A stretch of DNA of 64,000 nt from Tethya wilhelma (Eukaryota; Porifera; Demospongiae; Tethyida; Tethyidae). The stretch lies in contig CAXIPT010000006.1 of the NCBI GenBank assembly GCA_964030475.1, positions 6,112,231 through 6,176,230 of the forward strand, given 5' to 3'. Positions 1-10,266 of the stretch are shown piece after piece. The position numbers and the translations under genes are program-made. Positions within the stretch are counted from its first letter, which is position 1. Each line of letters begins with the position of its first letter. A model generated the notes under the pieces. That model searched no databases and was not told the origin of the DNA. It saw only the letters and a list, made by a program, of their open reading frames with translations.

Positions 1-612
1 CTTGGGAACTTTTTTGTCCGGGAAGCACCTTCTACATTCTTGCTGAAGGCCAACTATGGACACGTTTGGAAATTGCTCCAAACAAGTATTGCAGCGGTTA
101 AACTGGGTAGTTGCCATTGTTGAGTGAAAGTTTCTCATCTTTTTCAGAACTGCAGGCTGGTCTAATAGGGGAGATGAATAATCAATTTGATTTGAGGTTT
201 GATATCGCAGACGATCTTGCTCTTGACGCATTTCTGTCTCAGGAGTGGTCTCCCTTCGTCTTCTTTCTTCAACTCTGACTCTGTCTTGGGCAAGACGAGC
301 GTCTCTCTCAGGAGTGGTCTCCCTTTGCCTCCTTTCTTCAACTCTGACTCTATCTTGGGCAAGACGAGCGTCTCTCTCAGGAGTGGTCTCCCGTTGTCTC
401 CTTTCTTCGATTCTGACTCTTTCTTGGGCAAGACGAGCGCCTCTCTCAGGAGCTGTTTCCCTCAGGCGCCGCTGTTGTTTACGAGCTGAATCTCTTTGTC
501 TACGCCTTGCAAGTCTTCTTTCTTTTTCATCAGGCGTTTCTCTAGCTATACGTTCTCTGTACAGCTCTCTTCGTCGTGCAAGGCGTTTTTGTGCTTTATC
601 TTCATTATCCAT
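1..612 (-). CDS. Helitron polyprotein, N-terminal part (runs off the window)
   Basis: An uninterrupted minus-strand frame of 204 codons begins at an ATG at 612-610 and is still open at base 1. The first half is very rich in Arg, Glu and Gln and holds about three tandem copies of a 22-23 residue unit (core RDARLAQDRVRVEERRR) between roughly residues 65 and 135. After it comes an MRNFHSTMATTQFNRCNTC segment followed by further cysteine pairs (CxxC ... CxxC). From memory, this arrangement is found just upstream of the Rep/helicase region in animal Helitron proteins. Helitrons move as rolling-circle DNA transposons. The Rep and PIF1 helicase domains would lie before base 1, so completeness cannot be judged. 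The plus-strand open frames over the same bases are shadows of the tandem repeat. Confidence 0.7.
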   Translation of the reverse strand, partial: MDNEDKAQKRLARRRELYRERIARETPDEKERRLARRRQRDSARKQQRRLRETAPERGARLAQERVRIEERRQRETTPERDARLAQDRVRVEERRQRETTPERDARLAQDRVRVEERRRRETTPETEMRQEQDRLRYQTSNQIDYSSPLLDQPAVLKKMRNFHSTMATTQFNRCNTCLEQFPNVSIVGLQQECRRCFPDKKVPK

Positions 613-1018
613 GATCACAGATCTGAAAAGCTTTCTGTATCATGCAGACCATAGACGTACACGTGCTATCTAGCGATATATATTGCGCAATCGATGTAAT
701 ACGTAAATATTACAATACCACGCCTTCGAATTCGATTAATTCGAATATACGGAAAGTGTCCACCGTGTACAGACAGACAGAAATTTGACCAGTTACAAGA
801 CTATGTGGGGCTCGCTCAGGCTCGCCCCAATTATTTGCAAGAGTGCAGCCTTTCATGTTTATGAACCTGTCAACCTTTACTCAAGACCTGTCAAAAAGTG
901 AGGAAGGACCTGTCAAAAAATGACCTTACTCGATACCTGTCAAAAGTGAAATAAAAGCTGGCCTACTGAGATGCTAGCAATCATTTTCCAAATCTCAGTT
1001 TCTAGTAGATTCCAGTAC
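613..1018. other. Non-coding flank with short direct repeats
   Basis: I see no gene. At about 866-950 the phrase ACCTGTCAAAA or a close variant recurs four times at 20-30 base spacing. On the Helitron model this is the DNA upstream of the start codon, but I cannot place a Helitron terminus. Confidence 0.4.
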
Positions 1019-1275
1019 TATATATTGGAGGAAAATAGCGTACCCCTACGCTATATCCTTCCTATATATATAGGAGGAAAATAGCGTACCCCTACGCTAA
1101 ATCACTCCCATATATATTGGAGGAAAATAGCGTACCCCTACGCTAAATCCCTCCTATATATATGGGTGGGATATTTAGCGTGGGGTACGCCAAGATTTTG
1201 CCCTGCCCGCCCATATATATAGGAGGGATTTAGTGTACCCCCCACACTATATCCCACCTATATATATGGGTGGGA
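1019..1275. repeat. Tandem array of 46-base palindromic units
   Basis: Units beginning GGAGGAAAATAGCGTACCCC start at 1027, 1073 and 1119, exactly 46 bases apart. Each unit has an inner palindrome (AGCGTA-CCCC-TACGCT) inside an outer inverted repeat (TATATAGGAGG ... CCTCCTATATA). Two more diverged, partly inverted units follow to about 1275. The structure can form stacked hairpins, which suggests a foldback MITE that amplified in place. No open frame is associated. Confidence 0.75.
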
Positions 1276-1279
1276 GAGA

Positions 1280-1498
1280 TCAAATAGTGTAATTTTGTAC
1301 AAACCCTTCACAAACATCAACATCTTGCTTTTTCTTTAGAAGCATCATGGCACGCTTGTTCATATCAGAAGAAGCATGGTTCTTAAAACTAGACGTGCAA
1401 AGATTGGTAGAACCATCAATGAAAGCTGGCGTGTAGTTTCTCATGCCATTTAGTTGATCTTGAAATGTTGTACACACGGAGCAGGCAACAGTTTTCAT
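1280..1498 (-). pseudogene. Zinc-finger fragment like hAT/ZNF862-type proteins
   Basis: A 72-codon minus-strand frame starts MKTVACSVCTTFQDQLNGMR and contains CxxC, an NYTPAFIDGSTNLCTSSFKNH stretch and a following HASSDMNKRAM segment. I recognise this as the CxxC...H...H type of domain seen at the N-terminus of ZNF862/C17orf113-like proteins derived from hAT transposases. No further domain follows before a stop, so this is most simply an isolated exon or transposon remnant. Assignment is from memory of the motif only. Confidence 0.45.
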
Positions 1499-2828
1499 GT
1501 GGTCACGATCCAGAGTTTTGTAAGTCAGCCAGGTAGCTGTGTTCAGACTTTTTCATAATCTCGCTGCCATTTGTTCACAGTACTGACAGTTATACTTCTT
1601 TGGTCTGAGTTTAAGTTTTGAGTGTCCTCGTTTTTACGCTTTCTTGCTTACATCACTACTAGTACACACTGTAGCTACTCACAAAAAAAAATTCTACTGA
1701 CGTGGCACAAAAAAAATCTGGCAGATAAAATGGCAGACTATTGGTCACATGACTGGACGTTCACTAAGTTTAACCAGAAATTGTCTGGTGGCCGACCGTT
1801 AGCATAAGCTCTGACGTGAGAACTTGAAGGCCTGACTTAGGAGGGGTCTGGGCAGGAGATTAAGCAGAGGAGGTTGGAAGGAAGTAATTAAGCATCACGT
1901 GCATGCTATGATTGCAGTAACTGCTGATTCAGCAAAAATCTAAAGAACACGTTTTGTCATGGAAGATTTTAGAGTTTTCCTCATAGGTGCCTCAAGGCAA
2001 TCATCACAACACTTCTTTCAAAACTATAAGCATTGTGCTAAAACCTCAGCATAGGCACCCCTTGGATATCCGCCTATAGTATACTCAGGACACTGCTTTT
2101 AAGTTGGAAACTTACGGTCAACGACTGTATGGTAGTGTGGCAGAGATATCGTCCAAAACATAGCGTGGTTCTATAGAACAGGCCATATGCCTTACAACCA
2201 GCTTAGAAAACCCCACAGAAGACGCTAGGAAGTGTATGAAAACCATGCATATTAAAGCTTACGTGACGGGATTGGAAACAGATCACGTGATGCGTTAGAT
2301 CATTTCCTTGCCAGGAAGTGTAATGTACAGGGAGTGTGGCTGAAATAGAGCGCACGGACTGCAGATATAGCTGCTGCTGTTGAACAGTTATACTGTTCCA
2401 TTATTGAAAAACGCTTTGACAGCACTGTTAAAAGCACAAGACACTCAATTCTAGACATGAAAGGAAATGTACAAGTAAGCTCGGTGCAAGAGCATACAGA
2501 ATTACTAAAGGTGCTATGAGAAGAGCTGATTTTAGCTAGTAATTGTGGCAAACCGGAGTGAGCCCCACACTAGTGTGGTCAACGGTGAAATTTTCTATAT
2601 ATTATATATTATATAGTCTGACGTACGTCCTCTGTTTATAGAGCTTTTTTTTCAAAATTCTACAGATTTATGGCTTTGTTATTAACTGCAGTGATACGGT
2701 GAAATTTTGATTTTCAAAAATGCTTCGAACCACCCATATTCTACTTGTTAGCAACAAATTTATTGATTTTATGCACTTTTGACTGGTTTTTAGATTTTTG
2801 GTCAATGTGGTTGCACTGTATAACTATA
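1499..2828. other. No gene recognised
   Basis: Open frames here are short and show no domain or splice-consistent extension. A motif GTGAGCCCCACAC at 2557-2569 faces GTGGGGCTCGCTC at 803-815 and resembles the GTGAGCCACACTCC motif at 15466-15482, so old MITE ends are likely. Confidence 0.3.
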
Positions 2829-3120
2829 GACCTTATGCAATTATGTTAAGTTATAGCAACACTACCAGATGCATTGCTAACTGCCACCATTTTGAACAGC
2901 AAAAATGTAACGGCTAACATACGGAAAGCAAATTGTTGCTTTACAAGTGCACTGATAGTGCATTTTGTATGATTAGGCATCTTTTGTGGTTCGCACCTAC
3001 CAAGACAGAATATAGCTAGCCCAGAGTGTGGAAGCAGTAGTACCAACCACGCTACAAAGATTACAATGCGAGCAAAGAACTACAATTTTTGTTACCGTCT
3101 GCTAGCTGTTACAGTATTCC
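2829..3120 (-). repeat. Solo end of the GACCTTATGCAATT repeat family
   Basis: This stretch matches, in reverse orientation and over about 290 bases, the right part (16,750-17,064) of the TIR element at 16,523-17,064. The small conserved open frame seen in both places (starting MVLLLP, containing LAIFCLG and PNHTKCTIS) follows from the repeat. It is not evidence of a gene. Confidence 0.65.
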
Positions 3121-4581
3121 ACAGACTCTTGCTCTGCTGTTTCAAACTTGGTATGTAAGTTATACATATCTAACTTTAGACAAATTCTAGTGTTCAGAGA
3201 TTAGATTTTATGCTCACAGCAATCACCAACTGACTGAGAAATTATATTTTGATTGAACAGACCTCCAATGTTTGGCTTACTGGACAACCTGATGCCAAAT
3301 GGAGCTGAGCTCTGAGTCTTTGCAGGGAGAGATACAAAGGATAGAACTACTATTTTCTGTAAAAATCATTGTAATACATCAACATATATCTGAAATATAG
3401 AGAAGCAAATATCGCTAAAATGAACGGTTTTTAACATCCATTTTTAAAAAGACTCTAGTACATACAAATAAAAAATCCTACTAATACTATCAGTTTATGC
3501 CTTTATACTATCACAGAAACTATAGGCGCTCTTATATTTTCTTCTCTTTGGTCACAATGGGTCTTGAAACTTGTCACCTCCTGGTCCAGCTACTTTCTCT
3601 GTCAACTTCAGCTTCTTGGACAACTTGATGCCAATCGTCCTTGAGGGTTCATTTCCTGGTCACATGATCAGTGTTCCCTGCTTGTCAATACAGTACAATG
3701 TTCATTGGACAAGACCTTGCTGGTAGGGCTATATTCATGGTCCAAGTATAGCAAATCTCTTAGAAGACCAGCATGGCCAGGGTTGTGACGTCAGAGATAT
3801 TGCACGTGGATACTAACCTAATACAAATTAAACGAGCTTTGTGTAAGCATTTCTAGTGTACATAATAACATGTGTTTGGTGGTTAAAACTTGTGGTTAGG
3901 TTAATTGCATTCCTAAGGGCTTAGCGTAGACTGTATAGACATACAGAAATTATTTTCGCTAGATACACTGCTATTACAGTGCTTATTTCTTACGTTACAC
4001 ACTTGAAAAGGCTTATTTTCGCTTACCATAGTCCAAAGATTAAGTCTTTGACAAAGAAAAGTAGCTAAACTGTACTCACAAACATTCAGCTGGCCTACCA
4101 CAAGGCTAAAATTGACTCCACCCATTTGCTGTGTCAGCTAGCTGAGCCTAGCTTGAAGCTCAGGCGCTTTGTGTACGCTGTAAGTAGCCATTTCTTTGCT
4201 TTTTTCGAAGGTGTAAAGCAACTTTTTAGCAAGTTTTCATCGTGGCTTACCACTGGTTAAAGGCGGTAATGACAGTAAACAGCGGAATACCCCTAGTGAA
4301 ATACCATGGTTTACCACAATATTCCGAGTTTACCGCAGATTTCCGCTCATGTTTCCACCCGGGACACACCACTTGGTTGGTGTCTTTGTGCAAATATTTA
4401 CGGCAAGCAGACACTTAGTATAACACTTGAGCTCGAAAATGAAGGTTTATTTTATTCTTTGGACATCCGACTATCCAATGGTGAGCACAGATAGAGCCCA
4501 ATCTCAGTGTAATTCCACTTGAACTTAAGGTAGTTTCACAGAACTTCCCTTTGCATTACGTTGTGTCACATAAAAGTTATT
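3121..4581. other. No gene recognised
   Basis: AT-rich sequence with only short, unsupported open frames. The last 40 bases (about 4,545-4,581) are the left half of a dispersed repeat interrupted by the transposon that follows. Confidence 0.3.
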
Positions 4582-4587
4582 CACGTG

Positions 4588-5040
4588 GGTGATTCCAGGC
4601 CAAATCAACACAAAAAAATGATCACCCTCACAGAATTCCACCAAACTTGAGGTACATGTACCTTATCACAAGTTATTAAGCCACACCTGATTTGGGCATC
4701 GTACGTTGTTTGGCTTCTTACTTATAAGCATCTTAAGTTTGACTTTTTTTACTAACGCCTAAGCATTTAATAGCACATAACTGATTTTGTCATCAGCTTC
4801 AGCTATCGGGACTGGTACCACTGGACTCAATATTAAATTTCGCTTCAGATGATAATACTTGAAGTGACCGTTCATCCGGTTTGAGGTTAAAGGTCATTGT
4901 TTGAATTCTTTAATTAAGCATTACTTAAAAAAGACGTCTTTTTTTCCCACAATTTTTTCATTATGTTTTTGTTGATAAGTCTTCTTTATCCTGTACAAAT
5001 TTGGTGATGGGATCATAATGGGATCAGAAGATACATTCTT
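4588..5040. repeat. Left terminal inverted repeat of the 3,976-base transposon
   Basis: Pairs with 8,113-8,563 in inverted orientation. Shared landmarks include GGTACATGTACCTTATCACA, the ACCACTGGACTC segment and TGATGGGATC near the inner edge. The copies differ at scattered positions, so the insertion is not brand new. Confidence 0.85.
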
Positions 5041-5717
5041 AAAAAAACAACTAGGTAAAATTTTCAAGTGTATACATATGACAATATTGTTAGTATACAT
5101 TTACTGTTAAAGCATTCTATGTATGCAGTTCAGTCTATAGAATAACATGCTCATTTCCCATGGGATGTATATAGTACATTGAAGTGCCAACGAGTCAGCT
5201 TGAATACAAAAATTGGTCTCATTTTGAGTTATAGTGCATGGTATACAGACTAATCAACTCAAGATTCGGGATGCTGCTACACATAATAATATATGTATCT
5301 ACATCTTGTAAGACAAATTCATAATTCTCATAGAAATAATTATATAGTGTAGTTCATAGTATATATTATACTTGTGCTCAGAGGATGCATGAGTGGAATG
5401 AGGATAAGTTTATGTAAATTATATTGCAGAAATACTCTGATTATGAAATCATTAGCTGGCCCATGGTTTACTAAACTGAAACCCACTGACATGTAGTGTT
5501 TGAAAGCATTCACAGTAACTGTAACATTAGGTTTATAGTCAGTGATACTACAGTAGATATTTACTCAGGTGAATAAGTCCCTGTGAGTCATGTAGGCATG
5601 TAGTTATTGCTACAGAGTGTCTGACTTTAGCTAGATGGGAGTGGAGTTTTGATTGATAAATGGAATATCACACCAGGTCCTATAGAGTATACATTTTACC
5701 AGTGAAATTAGACTGAA

Positions 5718-8014
5718 ATGGCTCATCAGTGGAAACAGAGTTGCTGCAATCCTTTCAATAAAGTCCATCATACTGTTAGAAAGAAGTCTCAGCTTAGGGC
5801 AGTAACAAAGAAGTTGTGTGAGAAAGTTCCCTCTATCTTACCAGGAGAAAAGATATGCCATACATGTAGAAAACAACTGTCAGCTATGAGTCAAGAATGT
5901 GTAGCAGTGACAGATACTTCATATGAAGCAGATGTACCTCTCTGTTCTCCCATCAAGCAGTACCATGCTTCTCTTGCCATAGAATCCCGCACCACGGTAA
6001 ACAAGTATCTAAGAAGGGTTGGTGAAACTCCAATTACAAAACGGAAACTCCAGAGTAGGAAATACAAGAAAACTAAACTGGAGAAAATCATAAATCTGAT
6101 GGAAACTGCAGGGATGGATGAGAAACCTACTGCAGATCATGAGATTCTTGAACAGTTGAAGGAAAAGTATGCAACAGCTCCAAGAAGTGAGAAGATCCAA
6201 ATTTTGACCATTGTTCCTAAGAGTTGGTCCACCAGGAAAATTGAATCAGAATTTGGAGCATCAAATTTTATAGCAAGGAAGGCAAAAGACCTAGTTAGAG
6301 AAAAGGGAATTATGAGCACACCCAATCCTAAGCCTGGTCGATCACTTCCACAAAGCACTGTTGATGTTGTTATCCAATTTTATGAGAATGACGAAAATAG
6401 CAGAATGATGCCAGGCAAGAAGGACTGCATATCTGTCAGGGGAGCAGAGGGAAGAACCACAATGCAAAAGAGGCTGATCCTTATGAGTTGTATCGTTCTT
6501 TTAAAGACAAGCACCCAGAACAAAAAGTTGGGTTTTCAAAGTTTGCAGAACTTCGCCCTAGGCATTGTGTTCTAGCAGGTGCAAGCGGTACCCATTCTGT
6601 TTGTGTATGTACACTACACCAGAATGTCAAATTGATGATTCAAAGTATCAAACTTGGAGAACTCACTACATCTGATGGTACATCTCTTCAAACATATCAA
6701 CACTGCATTGCACAAGCTATCTGCAATCCTCCTTTGCCTAGTTGCTACTTTGGAACTTGCAAGTCTTGCCCTGGACTTACTTCTGTAGAGGAGGTGTTAC
6801 ACAGGGTACTAGATGACAACTCAATTGACTCTGTAACATTCAAACAGTGGGTTGCAGTCGATCGCTCAACATTGGATACACTGAGTAAACCAGCTGATGA
6901 CTATGTCGAGTATTTCTGCAATAAACTCAACCTTCTTATTCCACATTCATTTATCGCCACCCAACAGGCATCATTTTTCAGTGAACGAAAGGCCACTCTG
7001 CAACCTGGTGAGCTACTGATACAAGCAGACTTCTCTGAGAATTATGGATTTGTCCTGCAAGATGCAGTACAGTCATTTCATTGGAACAATTCCCAAGCAA
7101 CAGTCCATCCATTTGTGATTTACTACAAACAGTCAGGAGAAGAGCATCACACAAGCTTTGTCATAATTTCCGACTGCATGACTCATGACACAGTGGCAGT
7201 TTACCTTTTTCAAAAGAAATTGATCAGTTTTCTAAAGAAATCTATCGATACTGCACCCAAAAAGATCATCTACTTCTCAGACGGAGCAGCATCCCAGTAC
7301 AAAAATAGAAAAATTTTTCTAAATCTGTGCCACCATGAAACAGATTTTGGTATTCAGGCTGAGTGGCACTTCAGTGCTACATCTCATGGTAAAGGAGCAT
7401 GTGATGGTGTAGGCGGAACTGTGAAGCGTCTTGCTGCCCGAGCCAGTCTCCAAAGACCATATGATCAGCAAATCATGACTCCACAGAAGTTGTTTGAATG
7501 GGCCTCCAGCAACATACAAGCAATTACATTTGAGTATTGCAGCTCCGCTGAGTATGAAGAAGCAAAAGAGAAGTTAGAAGTTCGCTTTCAGAATTCCCGG
7601 ACCATACCAGGAACTCGTAAGTTTCATTCATTTGTTCCGATCTCACAAGACAGTATGCAAGTCAGAGCATTTTCAACTTCGACAATCATTGAGACTGAAA
7701 AAGTAGTCAAACAAGAAGGTGAATTGGCAATCAAGGATATTTCTGGCTATGTCATTTGTATTTATGAAGCTCAGTGGTGGCTAGTTTATGTACTTGAGAT
7801 TGACAAGGAGAATTCTGAAGTGAAAGTGACATTTCTTCACCCACAAGGACCTTCCCGCTCTTTCCATTATCCCTCTCAACCTGATGTACTTGTTGTTCCC
7901 GCAAGTGACATATTAACAAAGGTTAATGCAAACACAGCAACTGGGCGTACTTACACTCTCACTAAGAAAGAGAGTAAACTTGCAACTGAGAAGCTTACCT
8001 CAATGTCTAAGTAA
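5718..8014 (+). pseudogene. DDE-type transposase with one frameshift
   Basis: Two overlapping frames form one protein of about 765 residues. The first starts at ATG 5,718 and reads to 6,575. It has a cysteine-rich N-terminus (CCNPF ... CHTCRKQLS) and an HTH-like stretch near KSWSTRKIESEFGASN. The second continues in another frame to the stop at 8,014. The expected KHPEQKVGFSKFAELRP motif lies in the second frame while the first ends in unrelated residues, so a one- or two-base shift sits near 6,470-6,490. Catalytic-type acidic residues are visible in LIQADFSENYGF, IYFSDGAASQYKN and HGKGACDGVGG. I recall similar proteins in cnidarians and insects but cannot name the superfamily. The frame break makes this copy non-functional, unless it is a sequencing error. 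Confidence 0.8.
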
Positions 8015-8112
8015 CTTCTTATATTCTAATGTTAATATTTAAGTAATGTTTAGTAACTACACCAACCATAATTGATATGTATAATTATACTTAACCTATA
8101 GTTGTATTTTTG

Positions 8113-8563
8113 AGAATGTATCTTCTGATCCCATTAAGATCCCATCACCAAACTTGTACAGGATAAAGAAGGCTTATTGACAAAAATTTAGTACAAAAAT
8201 CACGCGAAAAAAAGACGTTATTTTTAAGTAATACTCAATTAAAAACTTTAAACGATGACCTTTGACCTCAACCCGCATGAACGGTCACTTCAATTATATC
8301 ATCTGAAGCGAAATTTAATACCGAGTCCAGTGGTACCAGTCCCAATAGCTGAAACTAATGACAAAATTAGTTACTTGCTAATAAATGCTTAGACGTTAGT
8401 AAAAAAAAGCTAACTTCAGAGGCTTATAAGTAAGAAGCCAAACAATGTATGATGCCCAAAACAGGTGTGGCTTAATAACTTGTGATAAGGTACATGTACC
8501 TCAAGTTTGGTGGAATTCTGTGAGGGTGATCATTTTTTTGTGTTGATTTGGCCTGGAATTACC
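8113..8563. repeat. Right terminal inverted repeat of the 3,976-base transposon
   Basis: Inverted counterpart of 4,588-5,040. It begins just downstream of the transposase stop and ends at the CACGTG duplication. Confidence 0.85.
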
Positions 8564-9476
8564 CACGTGCAAAACGCAGCAACGCAACGTATCAAATGCA
8601 ATACTTACAACAATTTTCTAGAGTCTGCATCAACGTTGCATTGACGTGCATTGCTGCATCGCCAATCAGAAGTATTAATGTGCAACACAATGCAGGGTAT
8701 GTGAATTCGCCTTAAAGCAAGCTCGTAGTCAACTTTGATAGGTAGGCATCGGTGTGAAGCCATAATTATTGTTTGATGAGCACGGATGGCCCATAGCTTT
8801 TTCTCTTTCTAATGAGCCCTAAAACATGGCCTAAAACCATTGCTAAAGTACCAAACTAAAATATGCCAAACCTCCAATTTTCTCCATCTTCTTCCTCAGA
8901 GACTATTCACTTTTAGAAGCTGATTCTTGAACGAACAAACTTGGTTTCTTTGGGGATAGTCACTTTTGCCATCGGTTTTTTTGTGTCTCTCATTGAGTCA
9001 CTAGATACAAGGCGAAAAGCGCCTTCTCCATATGGCGGTCATTAATTTCTAAATCGTGCATTATTCATTAGCTGGCTACCCTAACGACCCTTTCCATATT
9101 CAAGTGTGCGTTATTTAGAATCTATTGCAGCATGCAGTTCACTAGAATCAATACAGTGCCCAGAACAGTAGAGAGAATTTATATGGTTTCTCTACTAAAG
9201 CATACTAATTTCTCTACGTGCTACGTCATTCACGTGATTTTGCAAACCAGGCTTTCTCCCTTCCTATTTTTTCGTGTAATGGAGAGAGCCTGGGAACGAG
9301 GCTACCTATAGGTAGATTAGTTTTTTTCTTGATACATCCGGGCTATACATACATACATACCATACTGGCGTGTTATTAGGCGCACTTCGCGTATAAGCGC
9401 ATACTCGAATATAAATGCATGCCTTGTTGTTGCTCTTGACACTTCATTGTTAAGCGCTATGATGATTTTCACTTAG
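8564..9476. other. Right half of the interrupted host repeat, then no gene
   Basis: 8,570-8,715 is the continuation of the dispersed repeat split by the transposon (AACGCAGCAACGCAACGTAT, compare AACGCAGCAATGCAACGTAT at 11,923). The rest shows no gene. A short CATA run lies at 9,345-9,360, and GAGAGCCTGGGAACGAGGCT at 9,283-9,302 is a MITE-end motif. Confidence 0.45.
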
Positions 9477-10092
9477 CCTCGTTCCCAGGCTCCTCCCAGC
9501 TCTTCAAGTTACACGTTGAAAAGCGGTAGGGCCTGGTATATGACGGCACGTGAATGACGTCAGAAGCGCATAGAAAATTTTAGCATTTCCATGGATTCTC
9601 CTGGCAAGCAGCGGTAAAAGTGGCAGAAAGCACAGTTCACCAAACTCTGATATTTACAAGGCGTTCAAAGACAACAATGAAGACGGCAATAACGTACAGT
9701 AGCTATGCTCTGATTTTAAACACTGAACGGTATATTCGAGTCTATCGTAAGTTGTCTGATAAACTTACACAGTCTTAGCTAGATCAGCAGCTGGTAAAAT
9801 TACCTATTACTTACTTGGAAAGTTGAAAATTATGGCGAAAAACCACGTTGAGCTGTACTGGCAATGGCTAGCAACTTCCCTCAAGTAGTCTCGCTAGCGT
9901 GATGAGCTCCAAGGGCTTGTTTTTTGCCCAAATTTCTGTTTTCGCAAAACAGAAGTGACGTTTTTCGGTTTGCCTACGTCACAACTATGATACGGTTCGA
10001 CCACTGTTCGACCTCACGTGCCGTTATATACCAGGCCCTCCCGATTCTTAGTGTGTAACACTAAAAGAGAGTGTGGCCTGGTACGAGGCTAA
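9477..10092. mobile_element. Nested MITE with two concentric inverted-repeat pairs
   Basis: An inner element at 9,529-10,038 has ends GGGCCTGGTATATGACGGCA and, inverted, GGGCCTGGTATATAACGGCA; the match extends through CACGTGA. An outer pair (TAGCCTCGTTCCCAGGC at about 9,477 against the reverse complement of GCCTGGTACGAGGCTA at about 10,076-10,092) encloses it. No long open frame is present. A single element with compound ends is the alternative to nesting. Confidence 0.65.
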
Positions 10093-10266
10093 TTTTCACT
10101 ATTGACACAGGGAAGGATCAGTTTCTGGACATGTAGACAACACTTCACCCACAAAAAGAGTCCACATGCTCTTGCAGACAAGTTGTGCTCAAATAACGCT
10201 CTGCAAAAATTCTGTTGCCTTGCTTTGAAACGTAGCTCACGTGTAGCATGTACTGATTAGCAATTC

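Larger units (their letters stand above)
4582..8569 (+). mobile_element. Complete DNA transposon with ~450-base TIRs and 6-base TSD
   Basis: The element runs 4,588-8,563 (3,976 bases). Its ends read GGTGATTCCAGGCCAAATC and, in reverse complement at the right, GGTAATTCCAGGCCAAATC. The inverted similarity continues inward to about 5,040 on the left and 8,113 on the right. CACGTG flanks both sides (4,582-4,587 and 8,564-8,569). The host repeat is readable across the junctions: an uninterrupted relative at about 11,890-12,030 has TTATTCACGTGGAGAACGC with one CACGTG, so the second copy is a true target duplication. It encodes one transposase. I cannot name the superfamily; a 6-base TSD excludes the TA- and TTAA-targeting groups. 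Confidence 0.9.

Noticed and set aside
199..673. Plus-strand Ser/Leu-rich open frames at the window start
   Set aside because: They are antisense shadows of the Helitron coding sequence.
1019..1275. CRISPR-like array
   Set aside because: Units are contiguous with no unique spacers, and the context is eukaryotic.
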